Source: Gibbula magus
Taxonomy: Eukaryota; Mollusca; Gastropoda; Trochida; Trochidae
Length of the DNA: 64,000 bases
NCBI GenBank assembly: GCA_936450465.1
Contig: OW388292.1
Span: 23,342,652-23,406,651 of the forward strand
Reading direction: 5' to 3'
Part shown: one piece after another, positions 46,783 through 57,990 of the stretch
Position numbering within the stretch: position 1 is the first letter of the stretch
Layout: the number at the start of each line of letters is the position of its first letter
Translations under genes and position numbers: made by a program
The notes under the pieces: model-generated
The model's database searches: none
What the model saw: only the letters and a program-made list of their open reading frames with translations
Told to the model about the DNA's origin: nothing

Positions 46783-47213
46783 ACATGAAATTGTGATATT
46801 ATATGAAACACCAAGTTATGCTGTTCATGTGCTCATCAGACACTTTTATGTTACATTAAAGTCTCACCCAACATGGTATTTAATCTTTTTGAAATATGCA
46901 TTGTTCTTATTCAAGTACTTCAAATGAATCGACGTGTCAGTATTAGCTTATAAACCGTCAACTATAAAAATTTACGAGTTATAGTTTCGGACGCTCAAAG
47001 GGCCTAATTCCTCCGCTTAGACCATTTTAAAAGCAGAAGACGAAGGAGGAATGTTTCTTCCTCTTTATAAACGTCAAATGTAAAAATTTACATTTTATAA
47101 TTTTTTATTCCCAAATCGTGTTTTTATAAAGGGTATGTCGCCCTCGGTTGCGTTATATCGAGGCAAAGAAGGTATGACTATAAATGGAGTAATTCAACTC
47201 CACTCATCATCTC

Positions 47214-47283
47214 GGTCTGCATAGCCGAGCGGTCTAAGGCGCCAGTTTAGAGAGCGAAGGGTGCCAGGTTCGAATCCAGCTAT
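47214..47283 (+). pseudogene. tRNA-Leu-like pseudogene or SINE head
   Basis: The A box (TAGCCGAGCGGTCTAAGG) and B box (GGTTCGAATCC) fit a class II tRNA. The loop TTTAGAG would give a UAG (leucine) anticodon. The anticodon and acceptor stems do not pair and the variable arm is broken, so it cannot be a working tRNA. It may be the head of a SINE. Confidence 0.55.
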
Positions 47284-47754
47284 TTCAACTTGGAAAATTT
47301 TAACTGTGTATAATTTTCGATAACAATTGCTGCTTGTTGGCTATTGCGTTGCAAGTCTGAAAAAGTATTATAAGTGCATTTCCAGGTCTTACTTTCAAAA
47401 AAACCTTAGGTTCAGGTCTTACTTTCAAAAGTAAAACCTCATACCGGGTTATTCTCGGAAGTAAGACCTCATTAGAGGTTATTCCAAGAAAAGAAGATAC
47501 CTACATAACAACAGACAGAATCCGACCTAGGTTTATAAACTAAGATCCACATTGTCAATCTGCAACGAACATGTGACAGAATATTCATGTTTAAAATAGA
47601 AATAACATAAACTTAAATTAAAACATTCAATCATTTGCGAAACTGACGCCAGATTTTCGCAAAACTTATGCGCGATTTTCGAAACACATGCGGAAGTTTT
47701 GCGTGTGTTTCGTGAAATTTTGCGAAACTTGGTACTTTCTTTATTGGATAAGTA

Positions 47755-48090
47755 TATGTCTGAGAGTAACTGATCATGTTTGATAAGTGTCTGTACATAG
47801 GTTCTTTATTCTATCTGAGAGTCATGATCGTCCTTAAATCAACCTGCAACGATGTTCATTATAGGAAACAAGCGTGGAACACAAGTGGTTTGTTTACTTC
47901 ATCCAAAATCACTGTATTCCAAATTTGACTGCCACTATTTTGATAAATTCAAATTTTAATATTGAAAACAGCATGTGCCTTAAATTTGTTTTTCTAATTA
48001 TAACTGATTACTTCCTAAAACATTCAAATTGTTAACCTAGATTATAAACAACACTTATTTGACCAAAACCATTGTAAATGCTGTTCTGAT
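47755..48090 (+). repeat. Dispersed direct repeat, copy 2
   Basis: Diverged partner of 38,093-38,300 in the same orientation. Confidence 0.55.
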
Positions 48091-48213
48091 CGCATGTATC
48101 ATATGAAAATGAAAATATAAAAATGTTTTCATGTATTAATTAATCTTTTACAATATTGTCAATCATCTTAATTACGAAACTAGTTCAGGTGTATGAGTAA
48201 TGTCAGATAAGGC

Positions 48214-48399
48214 ATGAGAATTGAGAAATGGGCAAGTACCTTCCATGTCATCGAATGGATTTTTGTAATATGTAAAGCAGTGTACATGTACATTGTTGTA
48301 CTTGCTCTTACACTTGGTCTACTTTTTTGCACTGTACCTTTCATTTTGTCAATCAAAAAGCAAAGACAAATTGAAACAGAAGCAAACGGAAGCAGATAA
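48214..48399 (+). CDS. Short ORF with one membrane segment
   Basis: An ATG opens 61 codons. Residues about 18-47 are strongly hydrophobic (YIVVLALTLGLLFCTVPF), followed by a charged KKQRQIETEANG tail, the layout of a single-pass membrane peptide. There is no promoter, intron signal or homology. In AT-rich DNA hydrophobic ORFs arise by chance, so support is weak. Confidence 0.15.
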   Translation: MRIEKWASTFHVIEWIFVICKAVYMYIVVLALTLGLLFCTVPFILSIKKQRQIETEANGSR

Positions 48400-50629
48400 A
48401 TATGTACTTGTATCTAGAATGTATTTCTATATGAACACATGTCTCGTTATAATATCCATGTTCATTGAATTTCATTGCAATAAATCATATAACGGTTTAT
48501 TTTCTCCTTCTCCATTGAAATCACTTTCCATATGATTTTATTAAATTGAAAACAAAACATCATACAACACAATCACACTGAGACAGACCATTAATATGTT
48601 CATACCAAACTTTGCAAATCAAATTGGATCCTGCTGTTTTATCTTTACGACTTTGATCAAACCTTCATTATCCAGAAACAGGATATTGACAATTAGGCAA
48701 TGTGTGCACACAAATGAAAGGTCTCTGTAGACTAGTACCGAGAGGGGAATAACCAGCGTTACGATTGGTATCTTATTGCTTCATCAACGTATTATTAATG
48801 TTATTTATTAATGTTCACAATTGATTGAAAAACTCATAGATGATTTGGTTCAATGAAGATTCGAATGCAAACTCATGAGTTGTGATATTCTTTTTATAGT
48901 TTTAAAATCCTTCACATCATTCAGAACTTTAGCCTTTTATTTTGAGATATAGTTTCACTTTAAGATGTATATACTTTGTTCGACATCTTTTGGAAAAAAC
49001 ATCAAACAAACTAAACCAACCATTTCTACTTAACCTATGGAATTTTTCACGATAATAATTATTGTAATTGACCCTTGACAAACGTCTGCAAGTGCCGGTA
49101 CGCCTCTAACATCATTTTGACATAAATCAAATATATTTTATAAGGTAACTTATACAATACATTGAATGAACAAAAGCAAAGGAATAGGGTCATCAAGAAT
49201 TGTATGTCTTTCCGTTTATCAATATCTTGATATTGATTGCTTTGATACATCAAATATTCTATTCAGATTTTCAATCACAGTTTTGCAATCCTTAGTGATA
49301 TAGTCATCAGTTTGAAGATTTCCATGTGATTATCACGAAGCAGATAGGGAGATTATTTTTAAGGTCAAAAGGTTTTCATCACGCACTTAAGTCTTAATTG
49401 ATTTGCAAGGAGTATTTCAATTTGGGGCGATAAATGTTTGAAAAAGAATGATGAATGGCATGTATTGATTGTGAATTGATGGAGCTAATCGGTGTAAATC
49501 ACTCCAACACAGAGATGAAGAGTCATAGGTTATCACCACTTCTTCGTCTTCCTTTAAAGAAATTTGACTTGCAAAGGATAAAAGCTTCAATTCAATAGGC
49601 CTCCCTGCGTCAAGTCATTCAGTATCAATCCATTCAAATTAAGAGGTAAAAAGATTAAATATCCAATTTATGATTTATGATTTGAAATCAGAATTAAAAC
49701 AGTAATTGTTGGGCAATACTCTCTTTATTACCAAATGCATCATATTTTGGAATGTGGGTCCAATTATGTTACGCATTCTGCTACATTATGCTGCACGTGT
49801 AATTGGTATATTTTCATTACCTTATTCTTTAGACGACCATTAACTGTTGTAGCAGAGAGGCATCATGTGATCCATCATTGAATAAAATGTTTTAAAATAT
49901 GATAGAAAGTAAAGTAAAATATGAGATTGACCTGAACCACCCTTCACACCTGAATTTATTCTACAGGTGTAAACTATCTTAACTAAAGCATTGCCCAGTT
50001 TATATTTGTAGCAAGAACAGAAACAGAACTAGTCGCAGCCTAGTTATGGTATAGCCATAATCAGACAGGGATCTACTGATGATGGGCAACGGCCCCTTCA
50101 CAATCGAGGAGGAAATTTGATTTATGAAAAGATGTCCATGCTGACTAAAATCTTGAAAAACTACTTAACAAAACTATGTATTTCAATGGTCTACAGTTTA
50201 CCTTCTTTGTACTAAAACCTTAGTTCAATCAGCCCCGAATGCGAAATACCTTTTGCGGACAGGTCAACTATACCACCCGTTCATGTACCAGGTTTATATA
50301 TATATATGATGCAAAGTTCGCCAACTGTAGTAAATGCAATACAAACAATAAATCTCATCATGGCAAATGTTTTATGTCGTTTCAGCTTAAAACATAAGTT
50401 TGATTCAAAGCTATTTGGATATTATTTTTTTTTGCAGTTTTGATAATACATTATACTGGTACAATAATGATATTTTAAACTATTTATTTTAAACAAATCC
50501 ATTTTTAACATTCATCCCATCTTTATTATGTTACTGAGGTGTTCCAGGGTGTATAGTTCATAAAATACATTACAGATATTTAAAGGCACTGCAGCACTAT
50601 TTTTCGTCTTTTATATGTTACAATTTAGC

Positions 50630-51060
50630 TTGTATGATAAAAGCTTTTATCATCCAAAACTGGGTTCCACAGGAGATATCGCCTGTATGAGATCAAGCGA
50701 TATCTCCTAGATTTTGAACAATGCCCTGTTTGCGTCATCTACATGACATCACAATGACTTTGCATCATCAAGTAATGACATCACAATGCTATGACGTCAT
50801 AACCACGATGACGTCACAATGCTGTTACATCACAGCACTGGCAGTTTTGTGTTCAGATATTTTCATTTTTTATTAAAAACTAATGGAGAATGATTTTGGA
50901 TGATAAATAGAATCTCACCCTCGTGTCTTCTGATATCAAATATATCAACACTCGTTAATAAAAGTAAAAATATCCTCGGCAAGCCTCGGATATTTGTAAC
51001 TTTTATCAACTCGTGTTGATATATTTGATATCAGAAGACACTTGAGTGAGATTCTCTATA
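50630..51060. mobile_element. Fold-back element with CRE-like cluster
   Basis: Inverted arms of about 65 bp (50,910-50,976 and 50,986-51,056) share GTCTTCTGATATCAAATATA and its complement around a short centre (TCGGCAAGCCTCGGA). To the left, AGGAGATATCGC (50,671) pairs with GCGATATCTCCT (50,697), and TTATCATCCAAAA (50,648) pairs with TTTTGGATGATAA (50,894). Between them lie repeated ATGACATCACAATG phrases and two TGACGTCA sites. No ORF. Confidence 0.75.
50792..50816. promoter_or_regulatory. Paired CRE-like sites in fold-back element
   Basis: TGACGTCA at 50,792-50,799 and 50,809-50,816, with ATGACATCACAATG variants just upstream. Spacing is 17 bp, like the pair at 32.8 kb. Confidence 0.35.
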
Positions 51061-54000
51061 TAGGGTATATCTTTACTTTACAAAAAAACATTGCATGACC
51101 AGATGAGCCGATCGCATGTATATGTAGTCAGAGAAAACACTGTATAAAACGTCATTTTTATTGTGAACATCTTTAATAATTCCAACATTGTAAAATGACG
51201 CTCGTTGTTTAACCGGACCATAACCATTTGTTTTAGAGTTGATTGACGAGGATTGCTTTGCATTTGGTATCATTTCTTTGCCATTTTGGTAGATTTCTTT
51301 ATTTCCATTAGAAAATATGACAACATGAAATGATACAATTCCACAATTATTCAATTGTACAAATGTATAAAATGTATACATTGAGATCCATCTTGGATGT
51401 TCTAAGTGTTTAGTAATAATTGTAATTTGAATTTATTTGGATGGGCATGGTATTTGTTTTGGATATAGTTATAAAGGACACACGAGAAAAAGATGTATTC
51501 ACCTAATACAACATTACAATTACAAAATTTAAAAAAAATAGAGTTCACTAGTTAAGTTTACATATGTGCCTTTCTCGACTAAGAGATCATGAAATGAACA
51601 TCTAAAATATTCACCTTACCATTAACTTTCTTTTACATTTAAAAAATAGATATGATTTTGGTTTTATAATGTTGGTTTTATAATGAAGTCACTAGTAAAA
51701 GTAACAATTTGCGTGAGATACGATCTATCTCTCATCACTTTCGGAGATATATTCATGTATCCGTTTTACATCAGTCACACAATTCTTAGTCCATTTGACA
51801 TATTCAAGCATCATTCTATAGCGTTTAATTCACAAATGAAGGAATGTGCAATACCTTCATCCAATATGGAATTACTTTACAAAAAGAGTAAAAACATTTA
51901 GGAAATATATCACATTATCAATAAACCATAATGTTAGGAGTATGTTATTAGAAACCCAAGAATATGTTTACATGCATACAGTTGTACGATTTTGCACACC
52001 ATATTTATTGTTTCTGTCACAAACCGACTTGTATCTCACATTGGCTAAGAAGGTTAATTTACATAAGACAACAATCAAGAAATAAACTATTTTAACATGA
52101 AAACCGTAGGACTGATTAGATATTGAAAGTGCTAATTCTAAAGTTCTCTTCTATGTCCTCTTGCAAAATTATTAAGCGACCGGAGAAATTTATCACCTCT
52201 TCATTTCAAATGAAGTGTACTTATTATGAAAGCCTCGTGTGATGGAGAGATGGTAATATAGTTTTATTATTTCATTTTCTTGTCGTCTGATCAGTTGCAA
52301 GATGTAAATTGGGCCTTACAGCAACTATTGACATGAATAATTGATCGTTGCCATCAAAGAGAACATTGTTTAAACATGCTGTGATCTTTCAAAGGTTTGA
52401 CTCGTGGTGTTCATTTGCCTCAGGCTTAAACATCATTCTACTGCGTTTTGCTTGTTCATTAAATGGAGAGAAGTTTGCCAACATATTTTAATAGCTATTA
52501 CTATGTATGTAACGCACACACGTCATATGACATGAAAAAGGCCCCAACACCAATGTTATAAGACTCCCAAGCCCCCATGTATTAAACACACAACTCGTGA
52601 AATGTAGATAATATAAACATACTGACTGCTATCAAATACCACAGAATACTAAAATCGAAACATTTCCTCTGTCAGCAACATACATACAAGAGATGAGTTA
52701 CACAATGTGCAACAATGACATGCAGTTTTGAAATCAATAGAAATTGTATATCATAAAGCAATTTGAAGTACCAATAATGCTTTTTTTCTTGTGAGTAAAT
52801 ATTGCATAAATTCAAACATGAGTTTTGTGTTTTCAATTTGTGTCAGAGGGCAAACGAGAACGATGATTTAGAAATTCGGCACAAATATTCATTAATAAGT
52901 GCTTATTTTGAGTGAATTGTCTTCATGGTATTGCAACAACAATGCTAAATCGCAAACAGAAAACAAAGAGAGTCGTAACTGTAACACATGTCCCAAGGCA
53001 TACATCTACCTTTACATTGTCCAAAGTTTTGAAATAAATTCGAGAACTGTTTAATTTAGTTCAGAAAATCTTCTTCATATCATGTTACCTTCTTTAACGA
53101 GGTGAGCAGGATCGATAACATATTCATTTCAATCTCATCTCTCTACGCCTATCAAAGATTACATTTCACAATTTTAGATGAAATGTGATTTTTATAGGAG
53201 AAATCTCGAGAACGTATACATAAATTGAGAATATATTCATCCAAGGGTTATAATTGATCTTGGTTGCTATGGTGACCAGAACGTAATTTGCGATTCCTCA
53301 AATTAAAAATGGTAATAGAAAAAATGTTTTCACAAATGTAGATTTCTCTGATAGCATCACAGCACACATTGAGAATGAAAACTCTCTCATGATGAAAATA
53401 CACAAATTCCAACAATACGCTCAAAATGTGACTGCATTTTGGTACTATACATTTTAGGACTGTCTTATCAAAAACTATTCAATGAGGTCAGCACATAGAA
53501 TGTATTCTAATGATGCCTAAAATAGAACCTGACTTACTTCAAATCCTTATATAAATGCATATTTTGTATGACAATTTAAACGTGTTAAAACCTAAGAACT
53601 CAGAGCTGAATAACTACGAATCTGAGCCAATGCTAATAACTTACCCTGATGTATGAACGTGTGTCAACGAGTGTTATATTCGTGAACATTGGAGCAGAAA
53701 ACAGAAGTAACTTTGTACTGAAAATTCATTGCAGTTCAAAGCAATTAAAACAACAACTAGATCCATCCTGTACAATCAAACTAATTATGAATATTTATGT
53801 ATGCGTGCATAAAAAAAATGTTGAACACAAAAACAAAACAAAGAAAACAAAATTATCACTTGAATGTACTTCCCAAACTGTTTAGTCAGCCCCTTCTAAA
53901 CTTCAATAACGTCTCAACTCTGGCTGGAATGGTTATATTAGTTCAAGATTACCTAAAATATCATCATAATGTGGCTTTGAAATTAAAACAAACAATCATT

Positions 54001-57000
54001 ATATGATTAAATAACATGACTGATCCATAAAACATCTTAAGCCACATCGTATATATACGTAGTCAACTGCTGTCAACGATACAACTTTGATTTATAATGA
54101 AGTTACAAACATGTAAACGGCTTAGGTTGCTGGAAATTATATTCCTTAAATGCTTTAGAAACTAGACAGAAAGTATTGCTCTCTGTACCAACATGCACAC
54201 ATTATTTATAACTGACAATGAAGGTTCAAAAGTGTTCAGACATGTGGTTATCTTCACTGATGGGGTTAAAGCTTAAACGGATTCGAACAACATATCACTA
54301 TGCTACCATTTGTTATGTGGATCATGTTTTATAAGAGACAAAATGGGTCAATTTCCCTATTTCCAATAAATATGCATTGTTCATGAAGATTTGTTGTGAA
54401 GGTAAAGCTCTCTAATCAGTGATCCTGATATTCAACTGTACAGTTCGTATTTGTCATTTTCTTATCGTCTCAGTTTCTACATCATTGTATTGATAAGTGT
54501 GCTTTGGGATCTACATAGTCTTACGGCGTTCAATAAGTACTACCGACTATATTGTATTAGACCTACGTTTGGTGAGAAACAACAAGAAAAAGGTTTAACA
54601 TTGAATTACAGTTATTCACATTCGCACAGAAAATGTCCATGGCATGTTAGTGAAGCTTTACAGTTGATGGTACGTCTAATGCAATGCAGCGGAATAAATT
54701 TGTGAGTATTTATATTATAAGCCATTTCAACACTGACTTGCAATTGTTTGTTGTGAACATTTTCCTTTGTGATACATTTTACACTGATAATATCGGTTTT
54801 GGGGTTTTGGGGTAGAGAATAATGGTCAAATCATGAATTCTAAATAAATAGCTATCAATATCAAACTTAAAGAGCCATCAAGGATGTAAGTGTTCGAATA
54901 CAAAATTATTTGTGGAAAATATACTTATAACGTCAATCGCTAGAAAAATCTTTTATCTACAACATGACATATGATAATTAATATTCATATCCCGACAATG
55001 TAATGAAATTTGGTAGCAAAGATAGATTCCCCTTCGAGTAGTGCTTCTGTTGGAAATTCGGCTAAACTTGTCACACATTACTGAATGTGACGATTGGTTT
55101 AGTAACACTGATTCTAAATGTCCTGAGAACATCCAAATAATTGGCTAAATTCAAGCAAAATACCTAGTTGGGTAAAACATTTATTTCAATATCTGTAGAA
55201 AATACATAATTAAATGAAATGGTAAATACATGACCAGAAAAAATGATATATTTGGATTTCTTTCATTGCTCATAAACTTTAGTTTTCTTCCGTGTCTTTG
55301 TATACGGATTTCTGAGCTAGACCACAATGCTTTGCGCTTGAAAATAATAGACTTGACCTATATTAAGACTAATGTGCCTAATGTGAAATATATTTTGTGT
55401 AAATAGTCACTGACCAATTACTTACAAACACTTTGTCATGATTGCGTGTGTAGCACACATAAATGTCAGCGAAAATTACAATATAAGCTACAAGGGGAAT
55501 GCTTAACATCAGTTTCCATGATAAGTGCCTATATAAATAATTTCAAATTGTATTTGACGAAATACATAGCAAACAAGCAATAGGCAAGGGAAATGGAAAA
55601 CCAACCACAACTTTTGTTATAAACATGTAATAACATGAATGTAACCAATGCACCAAGATTGTTCTCGGACTGTTCCTCTGACCCATTTCCGTAATTACAC
55701 TTTACGACTTATTTTACAAGCAACTATTTGTTTGTGATGCTTGACTTGACAAATTATTTTCAGCCTTATGTCCCGATATAGTGTGCAGATATATATCTTT
55801 GTCATGTGTCAAGAAAACAGGATTAAGTTCCAAATTTGATTTTGAAAAAGCACTTTTTAAAGAGCCTGTGATTAAGTACGTGAAATCTCAGGAAAATTTC
55901 CAAAAACTATATCGTTAAAAGATATACACATAATCTTTCGCTGATTTTATCGACATTAAATAAGCGGGAAATCACACTAATTAGTAAAGGTTTTATTTTT
56001 AAACTCAAATCATTGTGATCGACTCCCACGCTGTACAAAACAAATTAAGAAAAAAATAAGAAAAACAGTTTATGAGTGTTCCTACTCACAGATATGGAGA
56101 TACAGTAGTTGTTTGGCATTATCTATTCATCACTTGATTCAGTTACAATTCATACATTGAATAGCTGTTTCAACTAAACTACCAGGCAAAAGAAAGTACT
56201 CTGTTTTTTTTATTTTATCAAATGTATGCTTTTCAATTGCAAATATCTCAAATTTTGGATTACATATTCTAAAACTGAAAAGTACAGGTGAATATAACAC
56301 ATATTCTATGTGAAAGTTAATAAATGTGCCTGATTCTGCACACATTTACAGGATTTTAAACATGGTAGGGATAATGTTGGTGTACATTTCATTTCTCACC
56401 TTCTTAAGTATTATTGTATTGTGTCATAGTCAAAGGCATCTGATTTCCATTAAAGATACATTCATTGTGTTGTTGGGGGTCAAATATGGCAAACGTTATA
56501 AATGGTTTTATTTCATCGAGAAGTACCAACTGTTACCGAAAACTACCATTTTAATGATACTCGACTTAGTATATTGACGATATGATGGTAAAAGATTCGA
56601 TTTCTGATCGAAAACCGGACAATGCACAGTGTGTGGCGCGCGCCAATGAGTCAAACGTAATTTTGGAATCTTATTTAAACCAGACAAAATAACAAATTTT
56701 GGTTGATAATGTTCAATAGGTCATATAACTACTGTGCATGTAAATAGGACGTGCACTTTCGGTTTCTGCACATACATAATGATGTTACTCGATTTTAATT
56801 GGAAACTAGTAATTATGATATGTTTGCCGATTGGGGATGAATATGCAAGCTGAGTGAATTTGTTTGTATTGTAAACAGCACATATGATGTGTTGGAAGTA
56901 TTAAAGCCAAATAAAATTTTATGAAGCACCTTTAAATATTGGATAAATTGAAACAAACTGATGTGAGTACTTTCTTTTGACGTTACTTTAGATATTTTGC

Positions 57001-57835
57001 TTGAAGCGTATAATTAAGGAAATATATAAATATGTCATATGTTGCTAGTATAATCACAATTAAAAATACCATTTAACAGGTAAATTTCCTGTTAGCCTGT
57101 CTATTTTAAAACTTTTAGAAACATGTTAACATAGCTGGTGCCATAACCAGCATTAATGAACAAGCATTACATCGTGAATAAAGTCGGAAGTTGATTCATA
57201 AAGTACAATAAAGGAATAAAACATTAAATGACATCACATTCTTATTTTGGGTGCTACTACGTATGGTAAGTATGTTTGAAATTAAATGACATCAGGTTGT
57301 CGTTATATGAAGATTATTCCTCACATGTCTTGTTGTAGACTAACACTTTCTATCGATTTATATAATTACATGTGTTCATTCGTATTAGAAACATTACATA
57401 CTAACAGGCTCTTTAAATATATATATATCGGCCTACTGGCTCGCTCACTAATGTCCCCATAACTGTCTACAACACATGGGTCTGGGAACTGGGTTCGAAA
57501 TAGTGAAAGAAATAAACTTTAATCAGCACATTCCTCAAAAATAAACATTGTTAATCGAGGAAACGTGTTCACTTAGAATCTGTTCATTCAATTCGAAATT
57601 TAGTTAAATAACAATGTTGAAATTAGTAGAAAGGAGTATAGGAATGAACAATAACAACAAATACAACCAATGAGATATACTGTACTTTCTACTGTTTGTC
57701 TAATTTCATTAAGAAATATTTTCTGATGAACAATTTCATATGTCATATTGTCTCGGGGACTGGTTGGTGATACCATATGTTGTTTTCAATGATTTTATGT
57801 GCTATACACGTACGTGTAAAAAGTAAGTAAGTTGA
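51061..57835. other. Long non-coding, AT-rich stretch
   Basis: No gene could be supported. The ORF at 54,451-54,705 starts only with TTG and overlaps a 19-bp phrase shared with 37,899; a GTGAGT lies at its end. The ORF at 56,377-56,577 is hydrophobic with an ATG. Both are of chance quality. A dispersed repeat lies at 55,625-55,755. Confidence 0.5.
55625..55755 (+). repeat. Dispersed direct repeat, second pair, copy 1
   Basis: Diverged match to 61,400-61,525: CCAATGCACCAA, then GAC(T/C)GT, CCATTTCC, TTACAAGCAACTATTTGTTTG-like and ATGCTTGACTTG-like blocks. Same orientation, about 5.8 kb apart. Confidence 0.6.
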
Positions 57836-57990
57836 TTAAGAAATAAAGTTCACTGTAACCCAATGTATTTTGAAATAAAGTATAGTTTTGCCCTTAACTA
57901 TTATAGTTAAAGCACGAGGGCGTTATAGTTCAGGGGAAAACAATTATTTATTACAAAACAGATTGGGGTACAGTGAACTCTATTTCTTAA
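57836..57990. mobile_element. 155-bp TTAA-bounded MITE-like element
   Basis: Begins TTAAGAAATAAAGTTCACTG and ends with its near-exact inverse (GAACTCTATTTCTTAA), arms about 30 bp with two mismatches. TTAA at each end could be a piggyBac-type target duplication or part of the inverted repeat. No ORF. Confidence 0.7.

Larger units (their letters stand above)
46861..50629. other. Non-coding stretch
   Basis: Holds a tRNA-like pseudogene (47,214), a local repeat of AGGTCTTACTTTC (near 47,384 and 47,415) and a dispersed repeat (47,755-48,090). One short membrane-protein-like ORF (48,214) is listed separately. Nothing else is recognised. Confidence 0.5.

Noticed and set aside
47214..47283. Functional tRNA-Leu gene
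   Set aside because: The anticodon and acceptor stems fail to pair and the variable arm is disrupted.
54451..54705. 84-codon ORF with hydrophobic start
   Set aside because: It begins only with TTG, has no upstream ATG or promoter, and its frame is not protein-like beyond the first 20 codons.
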